Shown: positions 44,912-54,441 of the stretch, one piece after another
Layout of the letters: each line of letters begins with the position of its first letter
Numbering within the stretch: the first letter of the stretch is position 1
Assembly: GCF_900103535.1 (NCBI RefSeq)
Contig: NZ_FNHQ01000015.1
Coordinates: 1 to 64,000 of the forward strand
Length of the DNA stretch: 64,000 bases
Direction of reading: 5' to 3'
DNA from: Megasphaera paucivorans
GTDB lineage: Bacteria > Bacillota > Negativicutes > Veillonellales > Megasphaeraceae
Translations under genes and position numbers: made by a program
Notes under the pieces: model-generated
What the model was told of the DNA's origin: nothing
Database searches by the model: none
Seen by the model: the letters and a program-made list of their open reading frames with translations, nothing else

Positions 44912-46369
44912 TCAGTAAAATTCACCGCTGATTTTTTTATGATGCTCTATGTGGTTTCCCTGATCCGTATGAAGCAGTTTAGCGCCCGCAATGCCAGGTT
45001 GTGTCATTTCTGCCGGTGAAAGAATATATTCTATTTGTTCCTGTGTCAGGAGCCCTTTCTCCAAAATAATTTCCTTTACAGGCCGTCCTGACATATAGGC
45101 CTCTTTTGCCAGCATAGAAGATTGTTCATACCCAATATGCGGCAACAACGCGGTAATAATACCAACACTGTGATCCAGCCAATACGCACATTGTTCCCGG
45201 TTGGGTTCCAGATTGATGAGCAGATTATCAACAAATGCATTGACGGCATTAGTCAGATAACGCATGGAATTAAACAGATTAAAGGCCATGACCGGTTCCA
45301 TCACGTTTAGTTCAAACTGTCCGTTCTCTACGCCTAAACTGATCGCAATATCATTTCCAATAACTTGATAACAAGTTTGGTCTAATACTTCCGCCATCAC
45401 CGGATTTACTTTGCCCGGCATAATAGAGGACCCCGGTTGACGCGGCGGCAGTTTTAATTCATTCAGTCCGCAGCGCGGTCCCGATGCCATGAGACGAAAA
45501 TCATTTGCCATTTTGATAAGTACCAGTGCCGTTGCTTTCATGCTTCCTGAAAAATCAGCAAACGCATCGGTATTATTGGTCATGTCGATAAGGTTTCGTG
45601 CTGTAATAAACATCTCGCCTGTAAGAGCGGACAATTGCCGGGCAACAGACTGGATATATTTAGGTTCGGCGTTAAGTCCCGTCCCTACGGCCGTACCGCC
45701 CATATTGATCGTATGAACCCCTTCAATAGCACGTTCGATACGATGAATGCTGCGACGGACGGCCGAAGCATAGGATCCCATTTCCTGCCCGAGGGTAATA
45801 GGCACGGCATCCTGCAAATGTGTCCGCCCCATCTTGACGATATCTTTGTATTCTTCGGATTTTACTTCCAATTCATCTGTCAGGCGGCGCAGCGCCCGCA
45901 ACAGGCCTTTACTTTTCATAATAATACAGACTTTGATGCTCGTGGGAAACACATCATTAGTGGACTGCGCCATATTAGCGTGGTTATTAGGCGATACAAT
46001 ATCATATCGTCCTTTTGGTTTCCCCATAATTTCCAATGCGCGATTACATAATACTTCATTCATATTCATATTAACAGAGGTCCCTGCTCCTCCTTGAATG
46101 GGATCGACAGGAAACTGATCAATAAATTTTCCCTGCATAACTTCTGTTGCCGCTTGTACAAGTACATTACCGATTCCTGGATCCAGACGGCCGGTTTCCA
46201 TATTAGCCAGCGCTGCCGCTTTTTTGACGGTAGCGACCGCAATAATAAAATCTTTATCGAGATGTTCTCCTGTAATATGAAAATTTTCCATAGCCCGCAT
46301 AGTTTGTACACCATAATACACTTCGTCCGGTATTTCCATCTCTCCTAAAAAGTCATGTTCTTTTCTCAT
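44912..46369 (-). CDS. aspA: AspA: aspartate ammonia-lyase
   Basis: A 485-residue member of the fumarase/aspartase superfamily that converts aspartate to fumarate and ammonia. The three conserved regions are visible: GGAGTSVNMNMNEV, the GRTHLQDAVP block, and the flexible catalytic loop GSSIMPGKVNPVMAE with its active serine. The N-terminus MRKEHDFLGEMEIPDEVYYGVQT is aspartase-specific. ATG 46369 follows GGGGG. The longer frame runs through the upstream hairpin and is not coding. Fumarate from this reaction can act as an electron acceptor in anaerobes. Confidence 0.94.
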   Translation of the reverse strand: MRKEHDFLGEMEIPDEVYYGVQTMRAMENFHITGEHLDKDFIIAVATVKKAAALANMETGRLDPGIGNVLVQAATEVMQGKFIDQFPVDPIQGGAGTSVNMNMNEVLCNRALEIMGKPKGRYDIVSPNNHANMAQSTNDVFPTSIKVCIIMKSKGLLRALRRLTDELEVKSEEYKDIVKMGRTHLQDAVPITLGQEMGSYASAVRRSIHRIERAIEGVHTINMGGTAVGTGLNAEPKYIQSVARQLSALTGEMFITARNLIDMTNNTDAFADFSGSMKATALVLIKMANDFRLMASGPRCGLNELKLPPRQPGSSIMPGKVNPVMAEVLDQTCYQVIGNDIAISLGVENGQFELNVMEPVMAFNLFNSMRYLTNAVNAFVDNLLINLEPNREQCAYWLDHSVGIITALLPHIGYEQSSMLAKEAYMSGRPVKEIILEKGLLTQEQIEYILSPAEMTQPGIAGAKLLHTDQGNHIEHHKKISGEFY

Positions 46370-46737
46370 GATATTTCCCCCTGTTGTAACAGCGACGTAT
46401 AATCCTATTGCATATTGTATACAAAAAAAGCAAGTTTGATTTAAAAACCCGTAGGGTATGTCCCCCTTGACATAGTAAAAGACGCTGTCGAAATAAAATT
46501 CAACAGCGTCTTTGCCGTACGAGCTTCTTAAATTAACCACATTCTAATACTTCTGTTCTGCAAAGTCAAGGTACTCTCTTATGCCAAAATCACCGATGTT
46601 AAAAATAATAATTAATCATTTCGGAATCGAATCGTTCTTGATTTCAAAAAATATATGTAAATGATTTTTTTACCTTATAATTTTAAAAAAATAGTCGAAA
46701 AATATTTTTTGTTTCTAATTGTCTCATAGACTTGCAC
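46370..46737. other. Intergenic region with hairpin and possible gene remnant
   Basis: About 370 AT-rich bases. A hairpin at 46477-46513 (AAAGACGCTGT/ACAGCGTCTTT) may terminate the upstream repair gene. On the minus strand a short open stretch near 46540-46600 ends FGIREYLDFAEQKY before a stop, with stops upstream. It reads like the tail of a lost protein, perhaps a transposase, but is too short to identify. Confidence 0.35.
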
Positions 46738-47481
46738 CTACTCGTGTTCATTCAATTCGATGAGATAGGGCCAATATTTTTTAGGCATAAATTGGCGTCT
46801 TAATTTTGTATTGGTTCGTTCTTTAATCGCAATCGTCCGATAATAGTTCCGCCAAAGTTCTGAAAAAAAGTGTTCTGCCTCTGTTATTTCTGCCGTCTGC
46901 AGTATCTTTGGTATCTCTACGATTTGTAGTTTCCGCGTATCATAAAATACCCCAAAATTCCGCCGCGCGTCGTGAATGACCCACGTTTCTCCTTGCAGCC
47001 GTCGCACAAAATGAGGTGCCATAATAGGGACAACACAATAATCCGGTGCGATTTTTCCATAAAGCATTCCGTTGGATATTTCTCGGAAGCGCAGCAGACC
47101 TAATAATTTGTGCCGTTCGTTCCCCGTCTTTACTGCCCATTGATGTACTTCCCAGATCGTTTCCTCACTCAAATGGTGTTGAAACTCCTGCTTTTGCTGA
47201 AAAGCCTGCCGAATAAATTTCAGAAGCCGCTGTTCACGCTTCGGTTGTTCCGCTAAAAACGCATAATACAGCAAATGACAGATTTCACTGCCGCACTGCT
47301 GTCGTAGACTTTCCAAGACCTTACCGGCTTTTTCCATATCTGTACAAACAAACCGTTCTTCCCCAAAGAGACTCGTCTGACTTCCGTCATGGATTATTCC
47401 TGTCTGACAGATACCGTCATGATACGCATCAAACACAGCGGATATATATCCAAAAAAACTGCCATCATATATATAATTCAT
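46738..47481 (-). CDS. TIGR03915/DUF4130 putative DNA-repair protein
   Basis: A 247-residue soluble protein. The opening YIYDGSFFGYISAVFDAY, the middle SNGMLYGKIAPDYCVVPIMAPHF and the ending MPKKYWPYLIELNE are the conserved blocks of TIGR03915 (SAM_7_link_chp). The family is always coupled to a radical-SAM partner, and its start here overlaps that gene's stop (ATGA). Some genomes fuse it to a uracil-DNA-glycosylase domain; no such domain is present here. The biochemical role is undetermined. Confidence 0.9.
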   Translation of the reverse strand: MNYIYDGSFFGYISAVFDAYHDGICQTGIIHDGSQTSLFGEERFVCTDMEKAGKVLESLRQQCGSEICHLLYYAFLAEQPKREQRLLKFIRQAFQQKQEFQHHLSEETIWEVHQWAVKTGNERHKLLGLLRFREISNGMLYGKIAPDYCVVPIMAPHFVRRLQGETWVIHDARRNFGVFYDTRKLQIVEIPKILQTAEITEAEHFFSELWRNYYRTIAIKERTNTKLRRQFMPKKYWPYLIELNEHE

Positions 47482-48734
47482 AGGCGTACCTGCGAAAACA
47501 AGTCACCGGCTTCGTAACGGCTGTTTTTTTCATGCAGGCAAAGGCTGTGGTGAATTGCCTCCGGCTTACCTGAACCGCCATAATATTTTCCACGACAGGT
47601 AATAAAATATTTAGCCCGCTTCAAAACAATGCCCATGCGGTGCAGTGTATCGTATGAAACCCACGCTGCCCGGCGGGCGGCACAGATCCTTTTAGCAGAA
47701 GTGACTCCGATACCCGGTACCCGAAGCAGCATATGATAAGATGCTTTATTCACTTCCACCGGGAAGCATTCGATGTGACGGAGAGCCCAGCACGCCTTGG
47801 GATCGAGGGATAAATCAAAATCAGGCTGCTGTTCCGTCAATATTTCTGCCGCTGAAAACTGGTAGTATCGCAGCAGCCAGTCGGCTTGATACAGGCGGTG
47901 TTCCCGCAGCAGCGGCGGCTTAATAAGCGCCGGCAGATTGGGACCGCTCAAAGCTGGCACATAGGCTGAATAATATACCCGCTTCAGTCCTACTTTTCGG
48001 TACAATGCTTCACTTAATTCCATAATGCGGCGGTCGCTATCCGGAGTCGCCCCGATGATGAGCTGTGTTGTCTGCCCGGCCGGGACAAAAGAAGGCAGTT
48101 TTTTATAGGATCGACTTTCTTCCTGCCGCTCAGCAATGCCTTGTTTTACCTCCCGCATCGGCATCATAATCGCTTGTTTCGTTTTTTGCGGAGCTAATAA
48201 CTGCAGACTAGCTGATGATGGCAGCTCTATATTAATGCTCATGCGGTCCACATACCTGCCAAGTTCGCGGATGAGACGGCTGTCTGTACCGGGAATCCCT
48301 TTCATATGGATATATCCGTTAAAATGTTTCTCCTCACGCAGCATTCGTGCCGCTTTAATAAGCAGTTCCGTCGTATAATCTGGAGACCGATATACGCCGG
48401 AACTAAGAAACAAGCCTTCAATATAGTTCCGACGATAAAACTGAATCGTTAATTCGGCAATTTCTTCCGGCGTCATCATGGCTCTCGGTGTATCATGACT
48501 GCTGCGGTTTACACAATAAGAACAATCGTATATACAGCGATTCGTCATAAGAATCTTAAGAAGAGATATGCAGCGTCCATCTTGGGACCAGCTGTGACAA
48601 ATACCGGAATAAGCCGCATTGCCGATACCACGTCCTTCATTTTTACGAGTACTGCCGCTGGATGAACAAGATACATCATATTTCGCAGCATCACTCAAAA
48701 TTTTTAGTTTATCTTGCATCTTGTCCCAGTCCAA
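47478..48734 (-). CDS. TIGR03916 radical-SAM putative DNA modification/repair protein
   Basis: A 418-residue radical-SAM enzyme. The cluster-binding motif CIYDCSYC (Cx3Cx2C) is in the first third. A helix-hairpin-helix-like segment near the end (LLRVPGIGVTSAKRICAARR) is of the type that binds DNA. Together with the next gene it forms the TIGR03915/TIGR03916 pair predicted to act on damaged or modified DNA. I start at TTG 48734, 7 bases after AAAGGAGG. The ATG at 48719 lies too far from the ribosome-binding site. Confidence 0.9.
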   Translation of the reverse strand: MDWDKMQDKLKILSDAAKYDVSCSSSGSTRKNEGRGIGNAAYSGICHSWSQDGRCISLLKILMTNRCIYDCSYCVNRSSHDTPRAMMTPEEIAELTIQFYRRNYIEGLFLSSGVYRSPDYTTELLIKAARMLREEKHFNGYIHMKGIPGTDSRLIRELGRYVDRMSINIELPSSASLQLLAPQKTKQAIMMPMREVKQGIAERQEESRSYKKLPSFVPAGQTTQLIIGATPDSDRRIMELSEALYRKVGLKRVYYSAYVPALSGPNLPALIKPPLLREHRLYQADWLLRYYQFSAAEILTEQQPDFDLSLDPKACWALRHIECFPVEVNKASYHMLLRVPGIGVTSAKRICAARRAAWVSYDTLHRMGIVLKRAKYFITCRGKYYGGSGKPEAIHHSLCLHEKNSRYEAGDLFSQVRL

Positions 48735-48825
48735 GGGATCCCCTCCTTTTTTTATTATCATATCATATTTTTTCGCGTATTTCAAACATATGTTCTATTT
48801 TGTGGAAATTAACAACAATACATAA

Positions 48826-48862
48826 GCCGTGTTATTCCGTATACGCGGAACAACACGGCCTA
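48826..48862 (-). terminator. Hairpin after the WG-repeat gene
   Basis: A strong stem pairs AGGCCGTGTTGTTCCGCGTA with TACGGAATAACACGGCTT imperfectly, 12 bases after the stop. It lacks a long T-run, so termination is likely but not certain. Confidence 0.55.
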
Positions 48863-48873
48863 TAGGTGATTCA

Positions 48874-50661
48874 TTAATTCAACACGTCTAGTTCTTCGTA
48901 TTCCGGTGGTACCGTACTATTGCCATTTACATCGATAACTCCCCATTTTCCCTTACATTGAATCGGTGCATACCCACCGAAAAAATCGCCAGCTTTGTTT
49001 ATGGTTGAAGCCAGTATTATTACAACTGTCCCATGGTCATTTACATACGCCAAGTTCTTTCCCGTCCTTACCAAAAGACGGTCATCCTGCAGCCGTCCCC
49101 TGACTTCATCAAAAACAGGCCGGCATAGTTCGGTTCCATCGGTCTGCAATAATCCCCATTTCTTTCCTTCCTTATATGCAAGTATCGTTCCCAGTTGCTG
49201 CAATCCATCATACTTGAAAGGAATCATTAGCTGTCCTGCTGTTAGGGAAAGCGCTCCCCATATATTCTTTTCATTTTCTGCAAGAAAGAGTCCTGCCTCT
49301 GCACTGCGTTCCAATGATTTGTATACAGGCGGTATCAAATAAGAACCATCAGTCCGTATATACCCCCACCGATTGCGATCCATCACATAGGTCCCCTCTT
49401 TTGTCATAGGATATACAATATCCCGCTGTGCTTCAATAATAATTTTTCCCGTCGTATCGATATATCCCCGCCGTTCTTCTCGGCCCATAGAAGTTGTAAT
49501 TCCCACATTCATGCCGCCCCCATTATGATAACCAAAATACGGTTCGCTGCCATCATAATACGGATCTCCGCCGATGTAGACCCCGATATTGCGATATAAC
49601 GGAACTTGCCAGGAAGGATATCCATAATGATCATTGCCGCCGACAGAAATAGAAATCGTCCCGCCGGTCGTAACTGTGCGCACCTTGATTCCGTATTCAG
49701 CAAGATTATTGTGGAAACTTCCGAGTGTATCATAGTTCGCCTTGATCACAATTTTTCCTTCTGTATTTATATAGCCTTTCGTCCCATTTTGCAGGCGTAC
49801 CGGAGCCAGTCCTTCATTAAATTGTCCATATATGTCTGATACCGGTTCCGTCAGTGCCTGCCCATGGGTATTAATAAAAATAAGTCCTTTATCTGTCGCT
49901 GCCGCAGCAAATCCGTCATGAAAATTACTGATAATTTTTTTATATTGCGGCACGATAGCAATACGGCCGGTTATATCCGCAAATCCCCAAAGACCCTTTT
50001 TTTGAATCCCGATATATCCGTTTTCATACGCAGATTGGATACCCTCATATACGCAAGGAATACATTCTTTTCCCTGCCTATCAATGACTCCCCACTTCCC
50101 ATTTTTACATACCACTGCCCGACCTTGTTGAAAAGAACCAGCTTGTCCATATTGCAGGGGGATACTGATAGTCCCTTGTTCATCAATATATCCATACTGT
50201 CCCTGTTTTCCAACACTTGCCAACCCTTCACTAAACACAGCCGCACTATCGTACTGAGGCACTGCAATAACAGTCCCGTCGCTTTTATAATATCCGTATT
50301 TTCCTTGTACCCGTATCATCAGGGTATGATCGTTCCAAGAACTGCGCCGGTCATACGATACAGGAATAATTGCTTTCCCTTCCCGTGTAAAAAAACCTCG
50401 TACACCGTGGGATTGCACTTCTACTAATCCCAATTCTTTATTTTTCTGAACATCTGCCTGAAAAGCCTCCCTGCTTACGGCTTTATCATTTTCTAATGAT
50501 AGTCCTGCCCGATCATAAATCAAAGGAATCATTTTTTTATTCGTGCCGTCAATAACACCCCATCTGTTATTTTGCTGCACCGCTGCATCGAATGATGCTT
50601 CCGCCATAACCGCCGTACTTGCAATCGTAAGAATACTCACTGCATACATCCATTTTTTCAT
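48874..50661 (-). CDS. Secreted WG-repeat protein
   Basis: A 595-residue exported protein made almost wholly of WG/KWG repeats: more than a dozen units of the type (K/R)WGxI or GYIxxxGxxxIPxxYD. A clear signal peptide occupies residues 1-22 (ending VMAEA). One repeat is interrupted at about residues 325-400 by a Gly/Tyr-rich insertion (SVGGNDHYGYP, GVYIGGDPYYDGSEP, YHNGGGMNVG). WG repeats are thought to fold as beta structures, and their role is mostly unknown; envelope binding is plausible. ATG 50661 has AGGAGG upstream. Confidence 0.88.
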   Translation of the reverse strand: MKKWMYAVSILTIASTAVMAEASFDAAVQQNNRWGVIDGTNKKMIPLIYDRAGLSLENDKAVSREAFQADVQKNKELGLVEVQSHGVRGFFTREGKAIIPVSYDRRSSWNDHTLMIRVQGKYGYYKSDGTVIAVPQYDSAAVFSEGLASVGKQGQYGYIDEQGTISIPLQYGQAGSFQQGRAVVCKNGKWGVIDRQGKECIPCVYEGIQSAYENGYIGIQKKGLWGFADITGRIAIVPQYKKIISNFHDGFAAAATDKGLIFINTHGQALTEPVSDIYGQFNEGLAPVRLQNGTKGYINTEGKIVIKANYDTLGSFHNNLAEYGIKVRTVTTGGTISISVGGNDHYGYPSWQVPLYRNIGVYIGGDPYYDGSEPYFGYHNGGGMNVGITTSMGREERRGYIDTTGKIIIEAQRDIVYPMTKEGTYVMDRNRWGYIRTDGSYLIPPVYKSLERSAEAGLFLAENEKNIWGALSLTAGQLMIPFKYDGLQQLGTILAYKEGKKWGLLQTDGTELCRPVFDEVRGRLQDDRLLVRTGKNLAYVNDHGTVVIILASTINKAGDFFGGYAPIQCKGKWGVIDVNGNSTVPPEYEELDVLN

Positions 50662-50700
50662 AGATACCTCCTGATTACATACACCGCAATATCTATATAT

Positions 50701-50745
50701 AAAAAAAATAAAATCAGGCAAACTAAACAGCAAGCCTGATTTTAT
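50701..50745 (-). terminator. Terminator of the 52-aa protein gene
   Basis: On the minus strand the 10-bp stem AAAATCAGGC/GCCTGATTTT is followed by a run of eight T, directly after the stop at 50749. Confidence 0.85.
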
Positions 50746-50748
50746 TGG

Positions 50749-50907
50749 TTATCCCATTTGTAAACCTTCTTTAAGTTTTTCAAAAATTTTCTTTTCTTCT
50801 TCTGTTAATGGACGACCCAAATCAAATTGCAACTGTTCGCCGTTATTTGTAGCTTTGGCTTGTTTGTGCGGATCGCCGGCTTTAGCACTGTCATCTCTAA
50901 TAATCAT
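50749..50907 (-). CDS. Small 52-residue hydrophilic protein
   Basis: A short gene with a strong AAGGAGG about 12 bases before ATG 50907 and a strong terminator right after the stop. The product begins MIIRDDSAKAGDPHKQAKA and ends in a charged helix, LTEEEKKIFEKLKEGLQMG. It is acidic/basic mixed, has no membrane segment or cysteines, and resembles no family I know. Bounded by terminators at both ends (50701-50745 and 50979-51018), it is a monocistronic unit. Codon use looks normal. Confidence 0.7.
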   Translation of the reverse strand: MIIRDDSAKAGDPHKQAKATNNGEQLQFDLGRPLTEEEKKIFEKLKEGLQMG

Positions 50908-50978
50908 ACTTACAGATAACCTCCTTTACATAGGCTGCGATTTCATTATACCACCGGAAATATCTCTGCGGCAAGATA

Positions 50979-51018
50979 TAAAAAAGCCGCCCATCTTTTT
51001 TACACGGGCGGCTTTTTA
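50979..51018. terminator. Bidirectional-looking terminator of the FprA gene
   Basis: A perfect 12-bp stem AAAAAGCCGCCC/GGGCGGCTTTTT, 6 bases beyond the FprA stop, with T-runs in both directions. Confidence 0.85.
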
Positions 51019-51023
51019 TTTAA

Positions 51024-52259
51024 TTAAACCAAAGAATCCGGGTCTGGAGATTCTGCTATGCTTTTAGCAATTGTTTTAGCCATACTGTCGAGAATTCCTT
51101 CTTCTTCATCCTTCAAGGAAGATCTAATATCCAGCGGCGTTCCCAGTACTTCGCAATTCTTAAATTTCTTTTCTACGTATTCGATCATCGTTTTTTGTGC
51201 TGCCGACGCCCAGCTATGGCAGCCTATAACTGCAATTTTACGATTCTGAAACTGTAATGTTTTTAAATCGTGCAGGAAGTTTTCCATCGGTAAATACAAG
51301 TTAAGGTTGTATGTGGGTGCCGCCAGCACCAGATGACTGTATTTCCAAGCCTCGGCTGTAAGAAATGACGGATGAACTTTGGATACATCATAGAGATGAA
51401 TATTTCTGATCCCCTGCAAACTCAATTTATGAGCCAGCACACAAGCCGCCCGTTCCGTATTCCCATAAATAGAAGCAAAGGCAATCACAACCCCGTTCTG
51501 TTCCGGAACATATTTAGCCCAATGGAGATATTTATGGATGATCAATTGAATCGTTTCCGGTGTACGGAACACTAACCCATGTACCGGAGCGACTACTTCA
51601 ATAGGAAGTCCGTCCATTTTTTTCAGCACATTGACAACCTGCGGTCCATATTTACCAACAATATTGACATAGTACCGCCGGAATTCATCCATATAATCTC
51701 TTTCAAAATCAACCTGGTCAGCATATACATTGCCGCTGGTACCAAACATACCGAAAGCATCTACACTAAACAACACTTTATCCGTCACATCATAGGCCAG
51801 CATGACTTCCGGCCAATGCACCATAGGAGCCTTAATCATTTGAATAACATGTTTTCCCAGTTTGATTTGGTCGCCTTCTTTAACTGCAACATAATTATTC
51901 GGCATAGGATGACGATAAAATTGTTCAAATAGCTTAAAGGTCTGTGCCTGCCCAATGATTTTTACATTCGGATACTTTTCCACTAACGCCAAAATAGAAC
52001 CAGCATGGTCGGGTTCCATATGATTTAAAAAGAAATAATCAAGCGTACGCCCTTTCAGCAAATATTCAATATCCTCTAAAAATTCATCACGGACACTTTT
52101 ATCCATCGCATCCAGTACTGCCGTCTTTTCATCATCAATGAAATATGAATTATAGGAAATACCGAAAGGCAACGGAAAAATATGTTCAAACATTTCAGTC
52201 CTAAAATCGTTGCACCCCATCCAATAGATACCATTTTTAATTTCTTCAACACAATGCAT
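51024..52259 (-). CDS. fprA: FprA-family flavodiiron protein
   Basis: A 411-residue soluble enzyme that reduces oxygen to water and/or NO to nitrous oxide, protecting anaerobes. The N-terminal metallo-beta-lactamase domain holds the diiron ligands in HMEPDHAGS, in the MVHWPEVM region and in VVAPVHGLVF. The C-terminal flavodoxin domain starts with the FMN loop ASIYGNTERA. There is no fused rubredoxin domain, so a separate rubredoxin is expected. Length is normal for the class A form. Confidence 0.94.
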   Translation of the reverse strand: MHCVEEIKNGIYWMGCNDFRTEMFEHIFPLPFGISYNSYFIDDEKTAVLDAMDKSVRDEFLEDIEYLLKGRTLDYFFLNHMEPDHAGSILALVEKYPNVKIIGQAQTFKLFEQFYRHPMPNNYVAVKEGDQIKLGKHVIQMIKAPMVHWPEVMLAYDVTDKVLFSVDAFGMFGTSGNVYADQVDFERDYMDEFRRYYVNIVGKYGPQVVNVLKKMDGLPIEVVAPVHGLVFRTPETIQLIIHKYLHWAKYVPEQNGVVIAFASIYGNTERAACVLAHKLSLQGIRNIHLYDVSKVHPSFLTAEAWKYSHLVLAAPTYNLNLYLPMENFLHDLKTLQFQNRKIAVIGCHSWASAAQKTMIEYVEKKFKNCEVLGTPLDIRSSLKDEEEGILDSMAKTIAKSIAESPDPDSLV

Positions 52260-52380
52260 ATATCATACCCTCCTGACTTATTAATATTGGTAATGGAAAA
52301 CTATCTGCTATGTCCCACTGCTATATATAGCATACCATTTTTTTTCATGTTCGCAAATAAGAATATGCTAAATATATCCA

Positions 52381-53733
52381 TTACTTGCTTCCTTTTGTCG
52401 TTTTTCCACTTCCCGCCGATGCTTTTGAAGCCGGTCCGCTTCCAGAATTACCTGCCGTCGATGCCGACTGTCCTGAATTATCAGAATTATCAGAACCGCT
52501 GGCAGTACTATCCGATGTGCCTGCAGTATCTGAGGATGCAGAATTGCCGGCAGTATCACTCAGTGTACCGCTGGAAGACAAATCATCGGCTCGTTTCTGT
52601 TCTTCCGATACGCTGCGTTTTTGGATCGGCGTCTGTATCACCGTCTGTCCATTGCCTATATCTTCCGCTTCCTGAATAACACGATTCACTAACTGCCGCA
52701 AAACATCTTTATCAGCTTGTGACAGATCCCCGCTGTTATCCAGCAGATCCTTCGCCTGTGAAGTCAATTTCTGTGCTTCTGCCTTAGCTGCTGTCTTACT
52801 GTATTGCCCCGATTGATATCCACGATTTAAATCGCGCAAGGAGGCCGATATTTCCAGCATTTTATCCTTGATATGTATAATTTTACTGTCATTTTTACGA
52901 AGTTCGGCATCATGGAGGCGTCGGTCTTCTTCCCTGTTTTCAAGTAATTCTTCTTGCTGCTGCTGTGACACTTTTGCCAACGTATCTGCGGTGATATGCG
53001 TACCAACAAAGTATTCATATCCCATATATCCCAAAATAAAAATAGGAATAAACAAAAGCATCATTTCCATACGGCGCATTTGAGCGGCACGCTTCCAGCT
53101 AATAACATTGCGCCGCCGGTGTTCGATCAGCAAAACGAGGATAACTACCGCAATAACCAGCATCAATGCTACATAAATAGCCAGTTTATGCCACACTGTC
53201 GCCTGCAGCTTGATTGCCTGCGGGTGAGAATTCTTCAAGCTCCATAAATAGGTACTTCCCTGATTATCACTCTTCGTACTATTGCTGACAACTTGTGTTC
53301 CCGATGGAAACGAGACAATATATTCCAAGTCGGCATTATTTTCTTCCATGGGTATGCCCATACGAAGCGACTTTATACTATCCGGATTATATTGATAATC
53401 GATATAATAAGTGGAACAAATAAGTCCGTCATGCGTTTTATGAACAATATGGTCTACCGAGCTTTTATTCGCGCCGTCTTTAGTAATCGTACGCATAGCA
53501 CGAAAGCCTTCTCCATTATTGTTGCTATAATCCATGATAGTATAATTCCGTTTTTGAAATTCATCTGCATCGGCACGCAGCTTTTTTTGCCCGGCAGTGG
53601 TGCTGGATACTTTCAAAACATCCTGCGTCTCACTGCCGTCATCATGAATGATCGTCTGTGCTCTAAATCCTGACAACAGCATAAACGCCGTGATGAGCAG
53701 AACGGTACATCCTAATTTCCAATACCCTTTCAT
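52381..53733 (-). CDS. Membrane-anchored protein of unknown function with Ser-rich tail
   Basis: A 450-residue protein. A signal-like helix (about residues 9-24) lacks a lipobox cysteine. It is followed by an extracytoplasmic domain resembling LppM-type folds (about 30-180), a membrane helix (about 187-207), a short basic loop and another helix (about 232-248). A charged coiled-coil region (about 250-350) precedes a tail very rich in Ser, Gly, Thr and Asp. No family is recognised. It is the last of three genes with the GDYXXLXY- and DUF2157-like genes. GGAGG precedes the ATG. Confidence 0.7.
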   Translation of the reverse strand: MKGYWKLGCTVLLITAFMLLSGFRAQTIIHDDGSETQDVLKVSSTTAGQKKLRADADEFQKRNYTIMDYSNNNGEGFRAMRTITKDGANKSSVDHIVHKTHDGLICSTYYIDYQYNPDSIKSLRMGIPMEENNADLEYIVSFPSGTQVVSNSTKSDNQGSTYLWSLKNSHPQAIKLQATVWHKLAIYVALMLVIAVVILVLLIEHRRRNVISWKRAAQMRRMEMMLLFIPIFILGYMGYEYFVGTHITADTLAKVSQQQQEELLENREEDRRLHDAELRKNDSKIIHIKDKMLEISASLRDLNRGYQSGQYSKTAAKAEAQKLTSQAKDLLDNSGDLSQADKDVLRQLVNRVIQEAEDIGNGQTVIQTPIQKRSVSEEQKRADDLSSSGTLSDTAGNSASSDTAGTSDSTASGSDNSDNSGQSASTAGNSGSGPASKASAGSGKTTKGSK

Positions 53734-53766
53734 AATTCCCTCCTTTTTATTTATCTTATATGTTTT

Positions 53767-54441
53767 TCATTCCACGTTCTGCTGCTTCGGCGGAACCATG
53801 GCAGATCCCAAAATATGAGTTTTAACGCTTGCTGCAGGCTTGCCGGCAGCCTTTCCCGCCAATGATTCTGCTGTTTTTTCCGCTTCACTGCCGCAAAATT
53901 CCAAGGGCATTCCATTAACAAAGATACCTTCAATAACGCCTTCTCCCTTTTTCATGCGAATACTGGCAATAACGCTGTCCGATACACCGATATCATAAAT
54001 ACCATCCGCTTTTGCCGGATCAATGCGGTACCGATCAAACCCAACCAAGAACTGTACAATACTATCACCATACCCCACGACAGAGGCGTTCATATAATCT
54101 TCGCCTACAGGCGGTTTATGTGCAGAGGCGCCATTAATTTGTATTACCCCTTTATCATCACGTGAAATATACACATAAATAGTTTCATGAAGCCGCGGTT
54201 CCGTATCATCCAGCCATTTTGTCGTATCCTCAGGAAAAACTACACGGATATAATCCGTACCGAAGGCAGATTGTTCCAAACGCGGAATGCATTTCCACTG
54301 ATACGGAATGCCATCGACCTGAATATTATGCCAGCGCCAAGCTATATATCCGCAAACACTGAATTGCGCTATGACAAGAAAAATAAAAAGCACCCACCTG
54401 TATTTACTATCCGGAGATATTCTAAAATTCATGACCTTCAT
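53767..54441 (-). CDS. GDYXXLXY-like membrane protein
   Basis: A 224-residue protein with one N-terminal helix (about residues 17-38) and an extracytoplasmic domain. It resembles the GDYXXLXY family (FGTDYIRVVFPED, ETIYVYISRDDKG, GFDRYRIDPAKAD) but with the signature partly changed. The family is usually found beside DUF2157 membrane proteins, as here, where its start overlaps the upstream stop (ATGA). The function is unknown. An alternative ATG lies at 54432. Confidence 0.72.
   Translation of the reverse strand: MKVMNFRISPDSKYRWVLFIFLVIAQFSVCGYIAWRWHNIQVDGIPYQWKCIPRLEQSAFGTDYIRVVFPEDTTKWLDDTEPRLHETIYVYISRDDKGVIQINGASAHKPPVGEDYMNASVVGYGDSIVQFLVGFDRYRIDPAKADGIYDIGVSDSVIASIRMKKGEGVIEGIFVNGMPLEFCGSEAEKTAESLAGKAAGKPAASVKTHILGSAMVPPKQQNVE

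Noticed and set aside
46370-46540. N-terminal extension of AspA
   Set aside because: The extension runs through a hairpin, is not conserved in aspartases, and a good start with a ribosome-binding site exists at 46369.
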